Assembly (NCBI GenBank): GCA_900404475.1
Contig: OUQQ01000133.1
Span: forward strand, 1 to 37,527
Length of the DNA stretch: 37,527 bases
Source: Spongospora subterranea
Taxonomy: Eukaryota; Endomyxa; Phytomyxea; Plasmodiophorida; Plasmodiophoridae
Direction of reading: 5' to 3'
In this document: positions 1-11,521 of the stretch, piece by piece
How positions within the stretch are numbered: position 1 is the stretch's first letter
How the letters are laid out: every line of letters starts with the position of its first letter
Notes under the pieces: model-generated
The model's input: only the letters and a program-made list of their open reading frames with translations
The model's database searches: none
Told to the model about the DNA's origin: nothing
Position numbers and translations under genes: made by a program

Positions 1-780
1 AACTTATGCTTGCCAGGATAACGCCTGGATGGATGAAAAAATGATGATCAAGTGGATCGACAAAGTAAAACATATCAGCTCGTTTTATTCGTATCTGATT
101 GCTTGACAGGTATTGGAGCCGTACCGTATTGCCATCCTTTGTACCGTATTGCCATCCTATTATTTATTGTTTGGACTTGCACCAGCCTTGATACAGGCCG
201 AACATTTACCATTGCGCCGAATCGACGCTGATCTATTCAAAGTCATTTACTTCAAAGAAGGACAACTTAGCTTGTTAACAGATCAATACCTATTGACATC
301 GTCTGCACCCCTGCCTCTTTTCCTGGGTGGCCGTACCGGAACATTGATAAAAGGCTCGGTTTGAATGTTATTATTTTCTATGAAGGCCGGACTCCCATCT
401 CCATGTAGTTCCGAAATGAAAGGAGGTTCATTGTCAATAGCTTGTACAAGTGCTGATAATCAATGGCATGTGATTCGACCGTCTTTCAAAGATTGTTAAT
501 TTTAGTGTATCGAACATCTGCTTTCGCTGGGTATACAATACTTTGATATACCGTCATGTTCCAAGTGAGTGTGTGCAGAATTTGGAATAGTTTGAGGACG
601 ACCATCGTTGTCACGAGCAGCTGCCGTAATATTCAGCTTCAATAAAACGTTGCTGTGAAGCGGGTGGCCATCGATTCACCAGCGTTGATTCACTGCAAAG
701 AGATTCGGAGAAATACGACAAAATACAGCACAGATGCCTGCCCATGGGGTGTCGCGAAGGACAATTTCGTTGGTTGCAAA
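1..780. other. Non-coding or unrecognised left edge
   Basis: I see no convincing gene here. The open frame at 113-364 (+) opens with TTG rather than ATG and resembles nothing I know. The only clear structure is a short direct repeat at 121-158, listed separately. The stretch could be the flank of a gene lying outside the window. Confidence 0.5.
121..158. repeat. 18-bp direct repeat, two copies
   Basis: The 18-mer GTACCGTATTGCCATCCT occurs at 121-138 and again at 141-158, separated by TT. It is a perfect tandem duplication with a 20-bp period. It lies in sequence with no gene I recognise, and no function is implied. Confidence 0.9.
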
Positions 781-1215
781 ATGACTGTTATACAGAAAAC
801 AGAGGTTGTGGAAAAAATTGAGGAGATGGCGCCTGGTGAATCAAATCCGAATTCAACAACAGATAAGAATCTGGTGGAGAAACAGAGGCTGATTGCGGTG
901 ACGATGAGGGTTCAGAATACACTGGTTTTGGAGGAGGTGCAGGAGGCGAAAGCGGATGTAAAGGAGATGTTGGAGGAGATGGAAAAAGCAATGGCGGAGG
1001 TAAAGGAGACGATGGAGCACCACAAATCAAGCGCAAGAGCAGGTTTCGATGTATGTATGGTCTGTTTACCATTACGATCCCTTTTCATCAAATTTGTACA
1101 CTATTTTCCGTGGCAAGATCTAAATAACCACCGCGTTAATAAGCCATTTTATGGGAGATCAACGATATTCCTGAAAATTACCACAGCGACTTTGCTCAAT
1201 GTCAAATGGTGCTAG
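781..1215 (+). CDS. Possible small coiled-coil protein, doubtful
   Basis: An ATG at 781 opens 144 codons to a stop at 1213-1215. The middle part (about 905-1020) is rich in E, K, M and V, and hydrophobic residues fall with 3-4-3-4 spacing (V, A, V, M, M, A, V), as in a short coiled coil. The DNA there is strongly purine-rich, so the opposite strand also reads open (788-1072) and encodes a proline-rich peptide; the apparent coil could simply follow from composition. No family is recognised, no neighbour supports the gene, and no introns are evident. It may equally be a low-complexity, non-coding stretch. Confidence 0.2.
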   Translation: MTVIQKTEVVEKIEEMAPGESNPNSTTDKNLVEKQRLIAVTMRVQNTLVLEEVQEAKADVKEMLEEMEKAMAEVKETMEHHKSSARAGFDVCMVCLPLRSLFIKFVHYFPWQDLNNHRVNKPFYGRSTIFLKITTATLLNVKWC

Positions 1216-2997
1216 GTCAGTTGGCCATCATATTTGCTTTACCTGTGTCAGTTCACGTATTGCACAATTTCCATTGATTTCACAAAAGACGCGCCACTTT
1301 ATTTGCGCTTTATCATCATCAACATGAAAATTTCATATTTGTTTGTAATCTGATATTTTGCCGCCGTGGCGCTACTAGCCTGATCAATAGATTCTTCATC
1401 CCTAATTGGATTCATGGTTTCGCATACTCTGAGCGATCTGTTCCGCTGTAATGTGTTTAGTATTGTTTACAATTCACACAACGGTGGTTGTTGCGATCAG
1501 TACGAGGCATTTCCGTTTGATATTTTGAGACATTGTGAACACTGATCAGTGTTTGGTAAAACACAGATAAGGACAGATCCCTTGCGATGTTTCTCTTCTG
1601 TATTTCACAAATGCCACCTGTTGATTACGTCTTCATCGTTTTCAGACCCATTCATCCCTGATTCTTTTGACATCGATTGCGGCGACCACGACGTTCAATG
1701 CTGGAAACCCTTTCCGGACCATAATAAATTACTGGGAGCTCCTTTACCACATTTGCCAACAGGACACGATCAATCGCAGAGCAAGCGTCGGGAAGACCCT
1801 ACAGAACGCCTCAAACCCGTTCGAGAGCAGACCTGACCGAACTAGGTTTATCACATCGGGGCCGATACACTTTTTACAGAACGATCGTTTGTTGGTCAGT
1901 AAAACACCGACGTTGAACTCGACGTTTTGATTGGGCGAACCAGAATGTGCCAAGCTATTACAGGTCACTGCTACCGATATTCTAGTTCGAAAAAAGCGAT
2001 ACTCTTTACATTTGGCCGTTCAATTATGTTCTTTCACGATCGTGTCGAGTAGTATCGGAACAGCGAAGCGACAAATGTCCCGCATCCAAACATCGTGGGT
2101 ATCTCTCGTCGGCAATCAAACCTCAAATTGTGTTTGCCGAAAGGTATCTAGCGCAAACTACCTGAACGATCCGCCATGAAATTTTGGCAGCGCGCCATGA
2201 ATAACGGTCACCATAACCTAGAGCAATATCAAAACTGGAGATATGAGATATGACCACAATTGGCCATATTGACGTGCGGGGCTTTATCGTCATATCTGGA
2301 TCAATTGACCACAACGAGGTTGATTGGGACCCTGATTGAGCTAGAACCTGATTAGTCCAGTCAACAATGTCATAGTCCAATCAATCTCTTGTAAAGCGCC
2401 ACTTCAAAAGATTGTTTTCTAAACAGAGATTTCCGTTCATATTTTGAGATAAAGGGGAACCCTTTGTCGGACAGGTCATCTCCATTCCAGGCTGCGACTT
2501 GAACCCGACCATTTAACACTGCAAAACATCCAATGGATATTGACTGAATCTCGCGATCATTACAGCGACGCTTTTGATGAACCTCTCACTTTTGATTCGG
2601 GTGTCCTCACTCCAGGACGACATCAATGTTGGTCTGGAGATCACATTGGCGTCAGGAAGGAAATTGGGATCACTTTGAATATGGAGTTTTTTGTGTTCAT
2701 GTGGTGACGCAATTTTAAACAAATTCGAAATATTTGGATAATTGACGTGGCAATACTGTAAATCGAACTTTGATGCCTTTCGAAATCATGATCCATCATC
2801 ATCATCGTCAAAAAGTCGACACCACATCTATCATAATCCAAATCGCTCGTTGGTGTCGACATCCGACTGGAAAATCATGAAAACTTGGTCCAGAATTCGC
2901 CATATCTTCAATGATGATCATCAGGGCCTCAGAGGGCTTCTCGTATAGGGTATATTAGTATTTGACGGCATAAGTTAGAACCCTCACAAGGTCATCT
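1216..2997. other. Long stretch without a recognisable gene
   Basis: Several short open frames of 60-95 codons exist on both strands, but none has a recognisable motif, a protein-like composition or splice junctions that extend it. I see no RNA gene or repeat before the tRNA at 2998. It may be intergenic, or hold UTRs or fast-evolving exons that cannot be seen by eye. Confidence 0.5.
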
Positions 2998-3071
2998 GGG
3001 GGGTTAGTGTAGTTGGTCATCACGCATCGTTCGCAACGATGAGGTCGCGGTTTCGAATACCGCATTCTCCA
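2998..3071 (+). tRNA. tRNA-Ala (anticodon CGC)
   Basis: The sequence folds as a complete 74-nt cloverleaf. The acceptor stem is GGGGGGT with ATTCTCC (three G-U pairs) and the discriminator is A73. T8-A9 is followed by a short D arm GTG/CAC. The anticodon stem is CATCG/CGATG with loop TTCGCAA, giving anticodon CGC at 3032-3034, which reads GCG (Ala). The variable loop is AGGTC. The T arm is GCGGT/ACCGC with loop TTCGAAT. The acceptor contains G3:U70, the established identity pair of alanyl-tRNA synthetase, which independently supports alanine. No CCA is encoded, as usual in eukaryotes. A T-run starts at 3076 and fits Pol III termination. There is no intron. Confidence 0.94.
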
Positions 3072-3776
3072 TTACTTTTTTTGATGTATTGTTTGGTGAT
3101 CTTGCCCCTGGTCTCCCTTCAACATGAAATAAATTAACATGTTCTCACACCTTTGGTAACTCGTCTCGTCACTGCTTCATTAACGAACCGAAACGCCATT
3201 GTTCAATCTTGTGAAATCGTTGTATCTGTGTATTGATCATGGGACCTGGCACCTTGATATCGGTACTTGATCAATATCATATAAAATCCTAGGGTTGATC
3301 ATCGCTCGTGCCCCCAAAAACAAACCTAATTAGTCCATCTCTTGCACACCGAATCCGGGTCCTGTGGAATTCGAGAGATGACTGAATAGGTTTTACGGCG
3401 CGTTCCTACCTATCCCCCATAATCGCCGTTTTCCCAACAACGCCTCGGTATAATCATCCTTCGCCGACCGCCTCCGCATCGTCTGCGGTAGTTATGAAAG
3501 GGATTATGAAAAAAATCGGGTCGAAAAAGGTTCGTTTTTGCCGGTCATTACCCGTTTATGACACATCAATCCCCTTAATTTTACAAAAACTGTGTTCGTG
3601 AAAACGATCGTTTTCGAAACCATGTCGTTTGCCAGCAATAAACACTCTCTTGTGGGAAACAACAATGAATCAATCCCGGAACGCTGTTGCCGCTGTAGTT
3701 CGACGTTGACGACCAAGATGAGTCGACAAGGTCGGTTGGCGTTGGCGCCAGGACAAGAACATCGCTCAAAACCACG
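3072..3776. other. Intergenic stretch upstream of the CNB gene
   Basis: Between the tRNA and the proposed start of the cyclic-nucleotide-binding gene I see no RNA gene or repeat. An ATG at 3621 (+) opens 53 codons that end at 3780 without a recognisable motif, so it could be an upstream ORF or nothing. A stretch rich in A and T around 3490-3600 may include the promoter or 5' UTR of the downstream gene. The true first exon could lie here, because the N-terminus of that gene is the least certain part of its model. Confidence 0.4.
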
Positions 3777-6700
3777 ATGAAGCCGATCCCTGAGCCAGAT
3801 CAGAGCACTGTGGCCAAGTTGCGAACACTGCAGCAAAAGCTTCGTTCAGCGATGAGAATGGATAATGTTCGATTCGGGACCCGATCCCACCCGAGGAGCG
3901 CGATTGGAGTGTTTTGACTGATATCACTAGGTCGACGAGGAGAAACTGGAGCGAATTCCGCCGATCGTGTCGCGCCCAATGCCAATCAAGGATGTGGATC
4001 CAATAGGACGGCGCCGTGTTCGAGCAAAGGGCACACCCAAGCTGGTGACGCTAACTTCGGGCTTGTTCGAGCGCCTTTTACTACTGAGGCGTTCGCCCTT
4101 CTTCCATGGTGTCTCAGATGGCGAACTACAAAGGTGAACTCGCTCTATTCTCGATAGCGATCTGGTTTCGTTCGATAACTTGCCACAAAAACGCAGATTA
4201 TCATCGTTCTTTAAGGACGCGATATTCCCATCGGCCGGAGCTGTAATTCTGAAAGAGGGCGATAGTGGTCCGTTGTTCTCATAATCGCCCATCTCTGATC
4301 CGTGTTGATCGCTCACGATCAGGTGGCCGATTTTATGTCATTCGTAACGGTGCCGTCTCCCTTGCCGCAAACGGAATCCATCTCGGGGTTCTGAAAACGC
4401 CCGCGTACTTTGGCGAGGTCAACGCCCAACACAAACTGGGTTGTTTCGCCCACTCACTTTCTGGCAATTCTGGTTCTAGGTCTCGTTGCTGACGTCCTGT
4501 AAACAATACGCGACGGTCACGACAATTCTCGACAACACCCAATGTCTCTCATTGGAAATCCCGGATTTCAATCGTTAGCGTGGTCCGGTGTCAACACAGC
4601 TCTGCGACTGATCCAACCCCGTTCAGATTTCATCGAGAGCGGTGATACCGGTGTTCGAGAGCGGCTCAACCAGGCACTTCAGCAGCGAACGTCGCTGACG
4701 TTGAAGGCGATCCCGTTCTTCGCCCCATTACAAACCCGACAGAAACATGGCGGATTGGTGACCTCGTTTGACGAAGAGAAACTGTCAATGTTATCGCACC
4801 TGTTTCGCTATGTCGAAGTGGCCGAAGGCCAAGACGTCTTCCAGCAAGGACAGCGCGCCGACTCATTCTACGTCATTCTTCAAGGTTCGTTCCTTAGCGC
4901 TTTCCGAAACCTTTGTGGTTTTGACCCGAACGATTTACTGATTTTGATCGGGACAGGTCAGGTGGCGGTGCTAAGTTCGCCATCGGTTGATGGAGGTGAT
5001 GGTCAATTAGATCGACCCGATGTCGAAGTTGATGATTTGGGTTCAGGTCCGCCAATACAACTGAACCTGCTCGGGAACGGGGACTGGTTCGGCGAGGACG
5101 CACTGATGAGCGACGATCGCCCGCTATACACGGTCGCCGTCACCAGCAGGGCACGAACCACTCTCCTTCGACTGGATCGCGAAGATTTCGCCAAGTTCTC
5201 CGAGGTATGTTTTGTCGCCATTCCATCACAACCATGGCGACACCAGGTTTCATCGCCATATCTGTAGTGCGCTCCCGAATTGCAGCACACGGTTCGGCAG
5301 AACCTCCACGTTCGAACGGCGGATTGCTTGATCAACATGCCGTTCTTCTCGAAGGTCAAGGAAAACAAACCGGTTGGGCCGCGCATGCCGAACTCCCATC
5401 CCTCGATGAGATTCGCTGAACACGTCGTAGTGGTCGAAATTAGCATTATTGGGGAGCCTGTTCCGCTTTCAGCAATTCGCCGCCGACGACGTCGTCTGCC
5501 GCGAAGGGGAGTTCAGCACCGGATTCTACATCATCGCCAACGGTCTTTGCCGCGTCCACGTCTCGGATCCGCACAGCAATACCGAGATCACGATTGAGGA
5601 GTTGACCACAGGTTATTCGACGACCTCGATCTCTCTGTGGAACTGATTCGGTTCCCGGTTCAACAGGGCAATGGTTCGGGGAAATGTCGTTGTTGTTGGA
5701 GTCGCCCAGAACGGCAACGGTCACCTGTATTCAGGCCACATTGCTCTGCGTCCTGGACGAGAAGTCGTTCCGCGCGTTCAACGATATCGCACCCGAGCTG
5801 TCGGAAACCTTCAACAGTCTGATCCTGCTCCGAACCAGCACCGCCTTACAAAGGTTCGAGATCTTCCGACACATCAAGGAGAACAAACCTGTAAAGTCCC
5901 GCCAAATTCATGGGAGACAACAACGACCCCGTATTCTCACGATCGTTTCTGTCCTGATTTTGTAGTGGTCGAAACTGGAGCTGTTGGCGACGATGATGAA
6001 GTATTCGCCCGAGAAGAAAGACACAGTGATCATATCGGCCGGGACCGAGATCGAGAACCTATATCTAATTTCCAACGGGTCGGTCAACAAAATCGTGGGC
6101 GGCAATGTTGTCGAGACCATTCGCGCAGGTATCATTCAATGTTAAATGCGTTTCTGTAAAACTTGGAAACGTTTGGAAAAATCGTGTTTGTTGTTTGAAA
6201 AATCGTGGAACGGCGGAACGGGTGTTTCAGGAAACTGGGGCGGATTGTCTGATGATGATGATGATATGTTCAGGGGATTGTATTGGCGCCTCGGCCCTGA
6301 TCAATAACGATCCAGCACCGGCCACGTTCGTCACCGCTTCCAATTGCCTGTTCCTGACTCTGCACAAAAACCAGTTCGACAAGTTCACCAAGTATCCAAT
6401 TCTTGTTCATCGTCGATTTTTGTTCCCTTCTTCCGCATTGAGTTCCCAAAATTCATTGCCAGAATTATTCACTGGATGATCGATCTTGATGAATTGTTTG
6501 GCGATAGGATCGTTCCCGAATGTATCGACGTTCTAAACGAGACCCTTGATCCTGGCCCAGAGCCGTTAGTTCCCCCATCAACATGTTCGTTCTTTGGTCG
6601 CTGAAATAACAACCGACTTGGGTTACAGGATCTCGGCGACCGACAGCGCCTCCGACGACGACGACAGCGCGCTGAAGAAGGTGGCGAAGAAGAGGAGCGC

Positions 6701-9089
6701 CGCCTGGGGTTCATCGTCGGTCAACTCGAAACTGACCATGTTGAAGGAGCTGAACATCTTCAAAGATCTCCACGACTCCATACTCTGTTTCGTACGTCAA
6801 CGAACAATTCCAATATCGCCATCGCCTGACGGGTCTGTGTCTAGGCGTCGGCTCTGATTCGCGTCGTGACCGTCTCTGAGCATTCTGTGTTGTTCACCCA
6901 GGTGAGCAATATGCGATCGTCGGCCAATGTGTGTGTGTGTTCTAGGGCTGACTATCGCGTTCCAGGGTGCTGCCGTCGATGGCGTTTACGCGATCATCGA
7001 CGGAAGCGTTGCCCACACATACACAACGCCAGATGGGAAAGAGATCCCGTTGACGGTTGGCGGGAAGAACACCCTGATTGGTATTTGGGGGACGGTCCTC
7101 GTCAGATAATCCGAAACTGAACGAGAATGGGCGTGTTATTGTTAGGGTGTTATGGCGTCGTGAATCAGTGCAATCGGCTGTTGAAGGCGACGACCTTAAG
7201 GGATACCGTCTTCGCCTTCATGCCCAAAGAGAGCTTCAACAAATTCCTGAGGATCGTTCCCTCGCTCAAAACCCATCCCGATTACATCGCGTCAAAGCTG
7301 ACGACCGTCGCCGACGTCCTCAGGGCGTTGCCCTATTTCTCCAATCTCAAGGTCGACCTGGCAATTCCCCCGAAACTAACATTGCTGATTTCCTGTCAGG
7401 TCAAGGAGATCGGCCCATTGGTTCAGTTCGATCACGATCGTTTATTCGCACTCGCATCGTTGTTCAACGTAATTACGCGGGCGATGTGTGCGTTAACGAA
7501 GGGATTTCTGAACCTTGTTTAGTTCATCGAACTACCGGCCAAGACGGTCGTCTGCAAACTCGGGAGCCCATCGGAGGCGATATATCACATTGTCAGAGGG
7601 AAGGCGATCACCATTCTCGGCGACCTGAAACCGGATTCCGATACCGAAACGGCGTTGAACGTGAACGATTGGTTTGGCGATGTTGGGACGACGTGTTCGA
7701 CAACGGTCGTCACCTCGCAGACAACCCTACTGATGACGTCAGCCACAACAACCTGCGACAATCATCACAATTTCCCTCAATCGATATTGCTCAGGTTATC
7801 GTTGGCGAACTATCCCAAGTTCGCCAATATCGCTCCGGAATTTGCACGACGAGTGGACCAGACCGTCAACCTAAGGAACTCCACATGGCTTTCGCGATTG
7901 GCGTTTTTCTCGGGTCTGAAAGAGAACAAACCGGTGATGATTGTGTGTTGCAGTGATGGTTAGGTTGTCTGCTGACAATATGCCAAAGTGGTCTAAGATA
8001 TCGCTATTGGGGTCGTTATTCCAGTTCCAAGAGCATATCCCAGGCGATGTGATCTGTAAAGAAGGCGATACCGACAGGATGTTCTACCTGATTATTGAAG
8101 GTCAGAACAGAACTGCCATCACGCGCTGACGAGGGGAACTGATACGGCCAGCAATGTCAGGAAGGTTAAAGGTGACGGTGGTCAACGAGGATCGCGTGAT
8201 CGACCTGGGAATTTTGAAAGCCGACGACTGGTTCGGTGAGATATCATTGATTCTGGACACAAGTCGAACCGCAACCATCACGTGTAATGCGGTCGTATGT
8301 ACCTTGACATCGCCGTTCAGCCGACCGTTGCCCGAATGTGTAGGTCTTGAACATTGCCTGCTTTGTACGCTGTCCTATGAATCGTTCGCGCGACTCAAGA
8401 ATATCGCTCCTGAACTGACGGAGACCTTCACCTCCCTCATTCTCCGACGAACGGCTGGCACCTTGAAGAAGTTCAAGCTGTTCGATGCTGTTCGAGAGAA
8501 TAAGCCGGTTGTGATCTACCATGATGGAATGCGATTGGGAAACTGAGTGGTTGATCTGATTATAGTGGTCAAAAAAGGAGCTACTAGCATCGCTATTAAC
8601 CTATAAATCTGTTAACAAGGATACGGAAGTGTTCCAAGAAGGCGACGATGGCGACTACCTGTACCTAATTCTGAACGGAACAGTTCAGGTTAGCAGGTCC
8701 CCTTCATGGCCTATATCGATGCGACGATAATCCCGCTTGTTTTTGATCCCAGGTCACTCACAAATGTACAGAGCTGGGAACACTTTCCGCCGGGGAGTAC
8801 TTTGGCGAATCTGCTCTTCTAGAGCCGATCAAAGCCAGGTATGTTATTATCTAAGTGGTTCGTCGATTGGTATAAACATCATGATCAGAAATGCGACTGT
8901 GACCACATTGACTCCATGCTTATTCCTGATTATGTCTCACGAATGTTTTCAGAAATTTCTTTCGGTCGCTCCAGGTACTAAAATGATTTTTTCATTGTTT
9001 CATAACCAGCTGACATAGTCCATTGTAAGAAATACTCGCTCCGATACAAAAATTGGTACAGGAGAGGACTGTCAAACGACAATCAGTAG
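3777..9089 (+). CDS. Protein with eight tandem cyclic-nucleotide-binding (CNB) domains
   Basis: Following reading phase through GT-AG introns gives one protein built almost entirely of cNMP-binding folds. Approximate positions: R1 4085-4600, R2 4700-5200, R3 5335-5830, R4 5855-6390, R5 6750-7260, R6 7330-7830, R7 7895-8410, R8 8480-8960. Each shows FYVI/FYLII-type strands, and most show a WFGE-like turn. The phosphate-binding cassette is complete in R3 (WFGEMSLLLESPRTATV) and R7 (WFGEISLILDTSRTATI) and near complete in R8 (YFGESALLEPIKARNATV). R2 keeps FGE but has Pro in the Arg position; R1, R4, R5 and R6 are degenerate. A D/S-rich then K-rich linker lies near 6635-6700. The start at 3777 gives a 30-codon first exon (3777-3866) joined to 3931, and is tentative. 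The last exon gives a basic tail and TAG at 9087. No kinase, channel or transmembrane part is visible, so it may be a cAMP/cGMP sensor or scaffold; that is inference. The fold is certain, the ligand is not. Confidence 0.85.
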
Positions 9090-9544
9090 TTTCGATGAGA
9101 GATGAACTCGTTCGAAAGTCGACGACAGCAAGGCCCTCCATTATCAGCAATGTAAACTACACTCATCAATTATTTCGATTTCATTTTGTTTACCAGTTAG
9201 CAGGAGAACGTCCACCTTGGAGTTGACGGTGAGCCAAAAAAAGGTACTTCGAATAACAAATATTTGTTGAATCAAACTAAATGAGACACAACTACAGAGA
9301 CCTCTATAGAAACAACTACGATCCCGGAGACCGATATCAAAGACAACGGAGCGATTATAGACCTAGGCGCACGAACCAAACCTTTGTGAACGACGGGTTT
9401 GAGGCCAAGATGAAGCTGACAGATTGTGACTCCATACACACGAAAAAGTATGAACCCTATAATATACATTTGAGGTAGATCCTTTGAAAGTGAGCTCATG
9501 TAAAATAATAAATCATGTGTATATTTAGCAAGATAGGTAAAAAC
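9090..9544. other. Spacer between convergent CNB and SGF29 genes, with a doubtful small ORF
   Basis: This 455-nt gap should hold two 3' UTRs. It contains an open frame of 65 codons starting with ATG at 9281 (+) and ending at 9478. The product is rich in R, Y, D and N (RDLYRNNYDPGDRYQRQR is typical) and looks like low-complexity nucleic-acid-binding sequence. I found no splice link to the upstream gene, whose stop is at 9087-9089. It could be a small gene, an alternative last exon or chance. Confidence 0.35.
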
Positions 9545-10546
9545 TTATATAACCAGTTTCTCGCATTGATTGTAGTATCTGGCCTGAAATGAATCGATAA
9601 GAAATTGATATTGCATTACAAGAAGAAGTTACCGGAAGTGGTACAACATGTTGAGCGGCAACTCGTCGCTGATTGGATTCATCATCGGCGAATTGCAGAA
9701 CATAATGCCCTTTGACCTACAAAAGAAGACAAATAAATCATTTGCTAGATTTGCAAAATCTGGAATATTGTTGAGACCTTTCTAGGTCCTGATATTACAG
9801 TGGCGGGATAAAAAACGGTTGTCTGAGGAAATATTGCTAGGACGCACTCATCTTTTAAGAATTCGACGCGACGTTGCAAAGGAATTGCTTCCAGCGTGGG
9901 AAGAAGAAGCAATCTATCACATTCAATAATGTAATCCCTAACAGACATGTCAAACGGTAAACGAAAATATGCAATCACACTGACTTGATCAGATCAGGTC
10001 GGACGACATTATCTTCGGCTTCGTTGTCCATTACTGTATATCGGCAGCGTTTCCTGTCGAATGAAACGACAGATGCCAGGATCCACAGGTTGGGATCTGA
10101 ATGCTCGTCAATCAAAGCAGCGACTTGAGACTGAGGTGGGAACGGCTGTGAATGTTTGTGAGCCCAAATATCACTAAAATACAAAATCAATCTATGGATC
10201 AGCAGCACAGCAATAATAAAAACATCACGGGAACTTTGATTCAAGATAACCACAACTTACTCCTCCGGATCCCGAATAACAGGGATCCCATATGGCCTCT
10301 TTGCTGGTATTTTCGTGATTAACCTTGCTAAGAGACATGTCAAAATCGTTGAAGCAGAAAACAGCTAATCAAGAGGTGAATACGAGGTCTTGATGATGAG
10401 GCCTTGCTATTGATTAACGACAGAATCTTAGCGGCACAGGATGATGCAGCTCTGAACAAGAGTCAAAATGCAATTGCCTTATTTGCCGATATTAACCTGA
10501 ATTCTTCCACAGATGCGCCGAATGCTGATAAGATTTGGGCCCTCAT
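9545..10546 (-). CDS. SGF29: SGF29 tandem-Tudor subunit of the SAGA complex
   Basis: SGF29 reads H3K4me2/3 through tandem Tudor domains and anchors the SAGA acetyltransferase module in the nucleus. Seven exons join in phase: 10546-10497, 10451-10384, 10327-10261, 10173-9985, 9913-9778, 9716-9633 and 9583-9545. The first Tudor shows VAALIDEHSDPNLWILASVV and FDRKRCRYTVMDNEAED. The second shows CVLAIFPQTTVFYPATVISG, the family's hallmark, then KGHYVLQFADDES and AAQHVVPLP. An N-terminal helix precedes them (MRAQILSAFGASVEEF). The last exon is 13 codons after a GTAACT donor; reading through that donor would give a different short tail. The start is uncertain: Met at 10546 is the conservative choice, while ATGs at 10699 or 10672 would need a 36-nt intron. 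At about 210 residues it is shorter than the roughly 290-residue animal protein, the difference being in the N-terminal coil. It is convergent with the CNB gene. Confidence 0.93.
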
Positions 10547-10689
10547 CGCAGGGGTTGCTTCAATGGCCGGGATCGATAATGCATCTGTAGTCAATAATGT
10601 GATCAGCCATTGAACGATACGTAAAAAAACGCACAGATATGTAATGCAAAGCTTGGCCGAATAGAAAGACATTTTCAATTTTGAAAGTA

Positions 10690-11480
10690 AGAGGCACATT
10701 AAACAGCTCGATGTGCACTAAGCTACAGAAATCGAAAAAAATTTCAAGACCTGTCAGGGCATTTTGTATAGTCTCTTCCGCGCTTGTAAATTCCGACTGC
10801 GACTGTTCTCTGATTACCTTCAGCAGATGTAGCTGCCTAGATACGGCAGCAATTCAGAGCCACTGGTGGATCCAGACACGGATAGCATTCATCCTCACTC
10901 GGCTATGTTCGCCGTCTCCTCCCCAATCTGTGTGGCTTGCGACATCCCCGACACCAAATTCACCTCCTTTAACAACACACACCAGATGGGAAATGACCTT
11001 TTTAGCTCTCACCGTCACTCAAATGAAACGATCAATTCGTTACTTTCCAGACCTGGTGGTGATCTCATAAAGCCACAAACACGGAAACGTAACAGGTGTT
11101 ATGACTGGAAAAAGGCCGCAGTTATTCCCATGACCTTCATCATCTCTCACCGTCACTGCAACAATAAATCTAACTCTCAAGACCTGTGATTTCCTACTGC
11201 CCAAACTCAGAAATGAAAATGTGCCTCGAAAAAGGGCTAAACAAAAGCGACCGCGGATACTCCTCAGATGAGAGGGGAGTCCATGTCTCATTGTCGGGAA
11301 CTTTAAGTTTCTCACCGTCATTCCACACTGAAACGATAATTTTCAAACCTGTCATCTCTCATAGCACAAACGCGGAAATGACTCAGTGGCTATAGAAACA
11401 GCCGAAACATGGACGACCAGCTGTTAATAATTCTCAGATAAGAGGGAAATTGATATCCCATGTCAGAGACCGATCAATAC
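10690..11480. repeat. Diverged direct repeat, period about 135-170 bp
   Basis: A block recurs at least three times. Each copy begins near CTCACCGTCA (11009, 11144, 11310), most are followed by a GAAACGAT-like stretch and ACCTG, and copies end near CACAAACRCGGAAA (about 11074, 11195 as a variant, 11367). Copies differ by many substitutions and small indels. A weaker relative may begin near 10735. No open frame runs through all copies. The block lies upstream of SGF29 (-) on one side and well upstream of PUM3 (+) on the other. It could be an old satellite remnant or a decayed element. Confidence 0.6.
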
Positions 11481-11521
11481 GAGATTATCTGTTATAACTA
11501 CGTCATAAAGTTTATTGGATT

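Noticed and set aside
4134..4157. A possible 24-nt intron in the first CNB repeat (GTGAAC...GATAG), which removes an in-frame TGA.
   Set aside because: A 63-nt intron with the same donor and an acceptor at 4196 keeps phase and yields GELQRLSSFFKDAIFPSAG, a much better match to the CNB pattern, and its length fits the other introns.
10404..10613. Plus-strand open frame of 69 codons with a protein-like composition.
   Set aside because: It begins with a non-ATG codon and lies antisense to the first SGF29 exons, whose joins are supported by phase and by the Tudor domains downstream.
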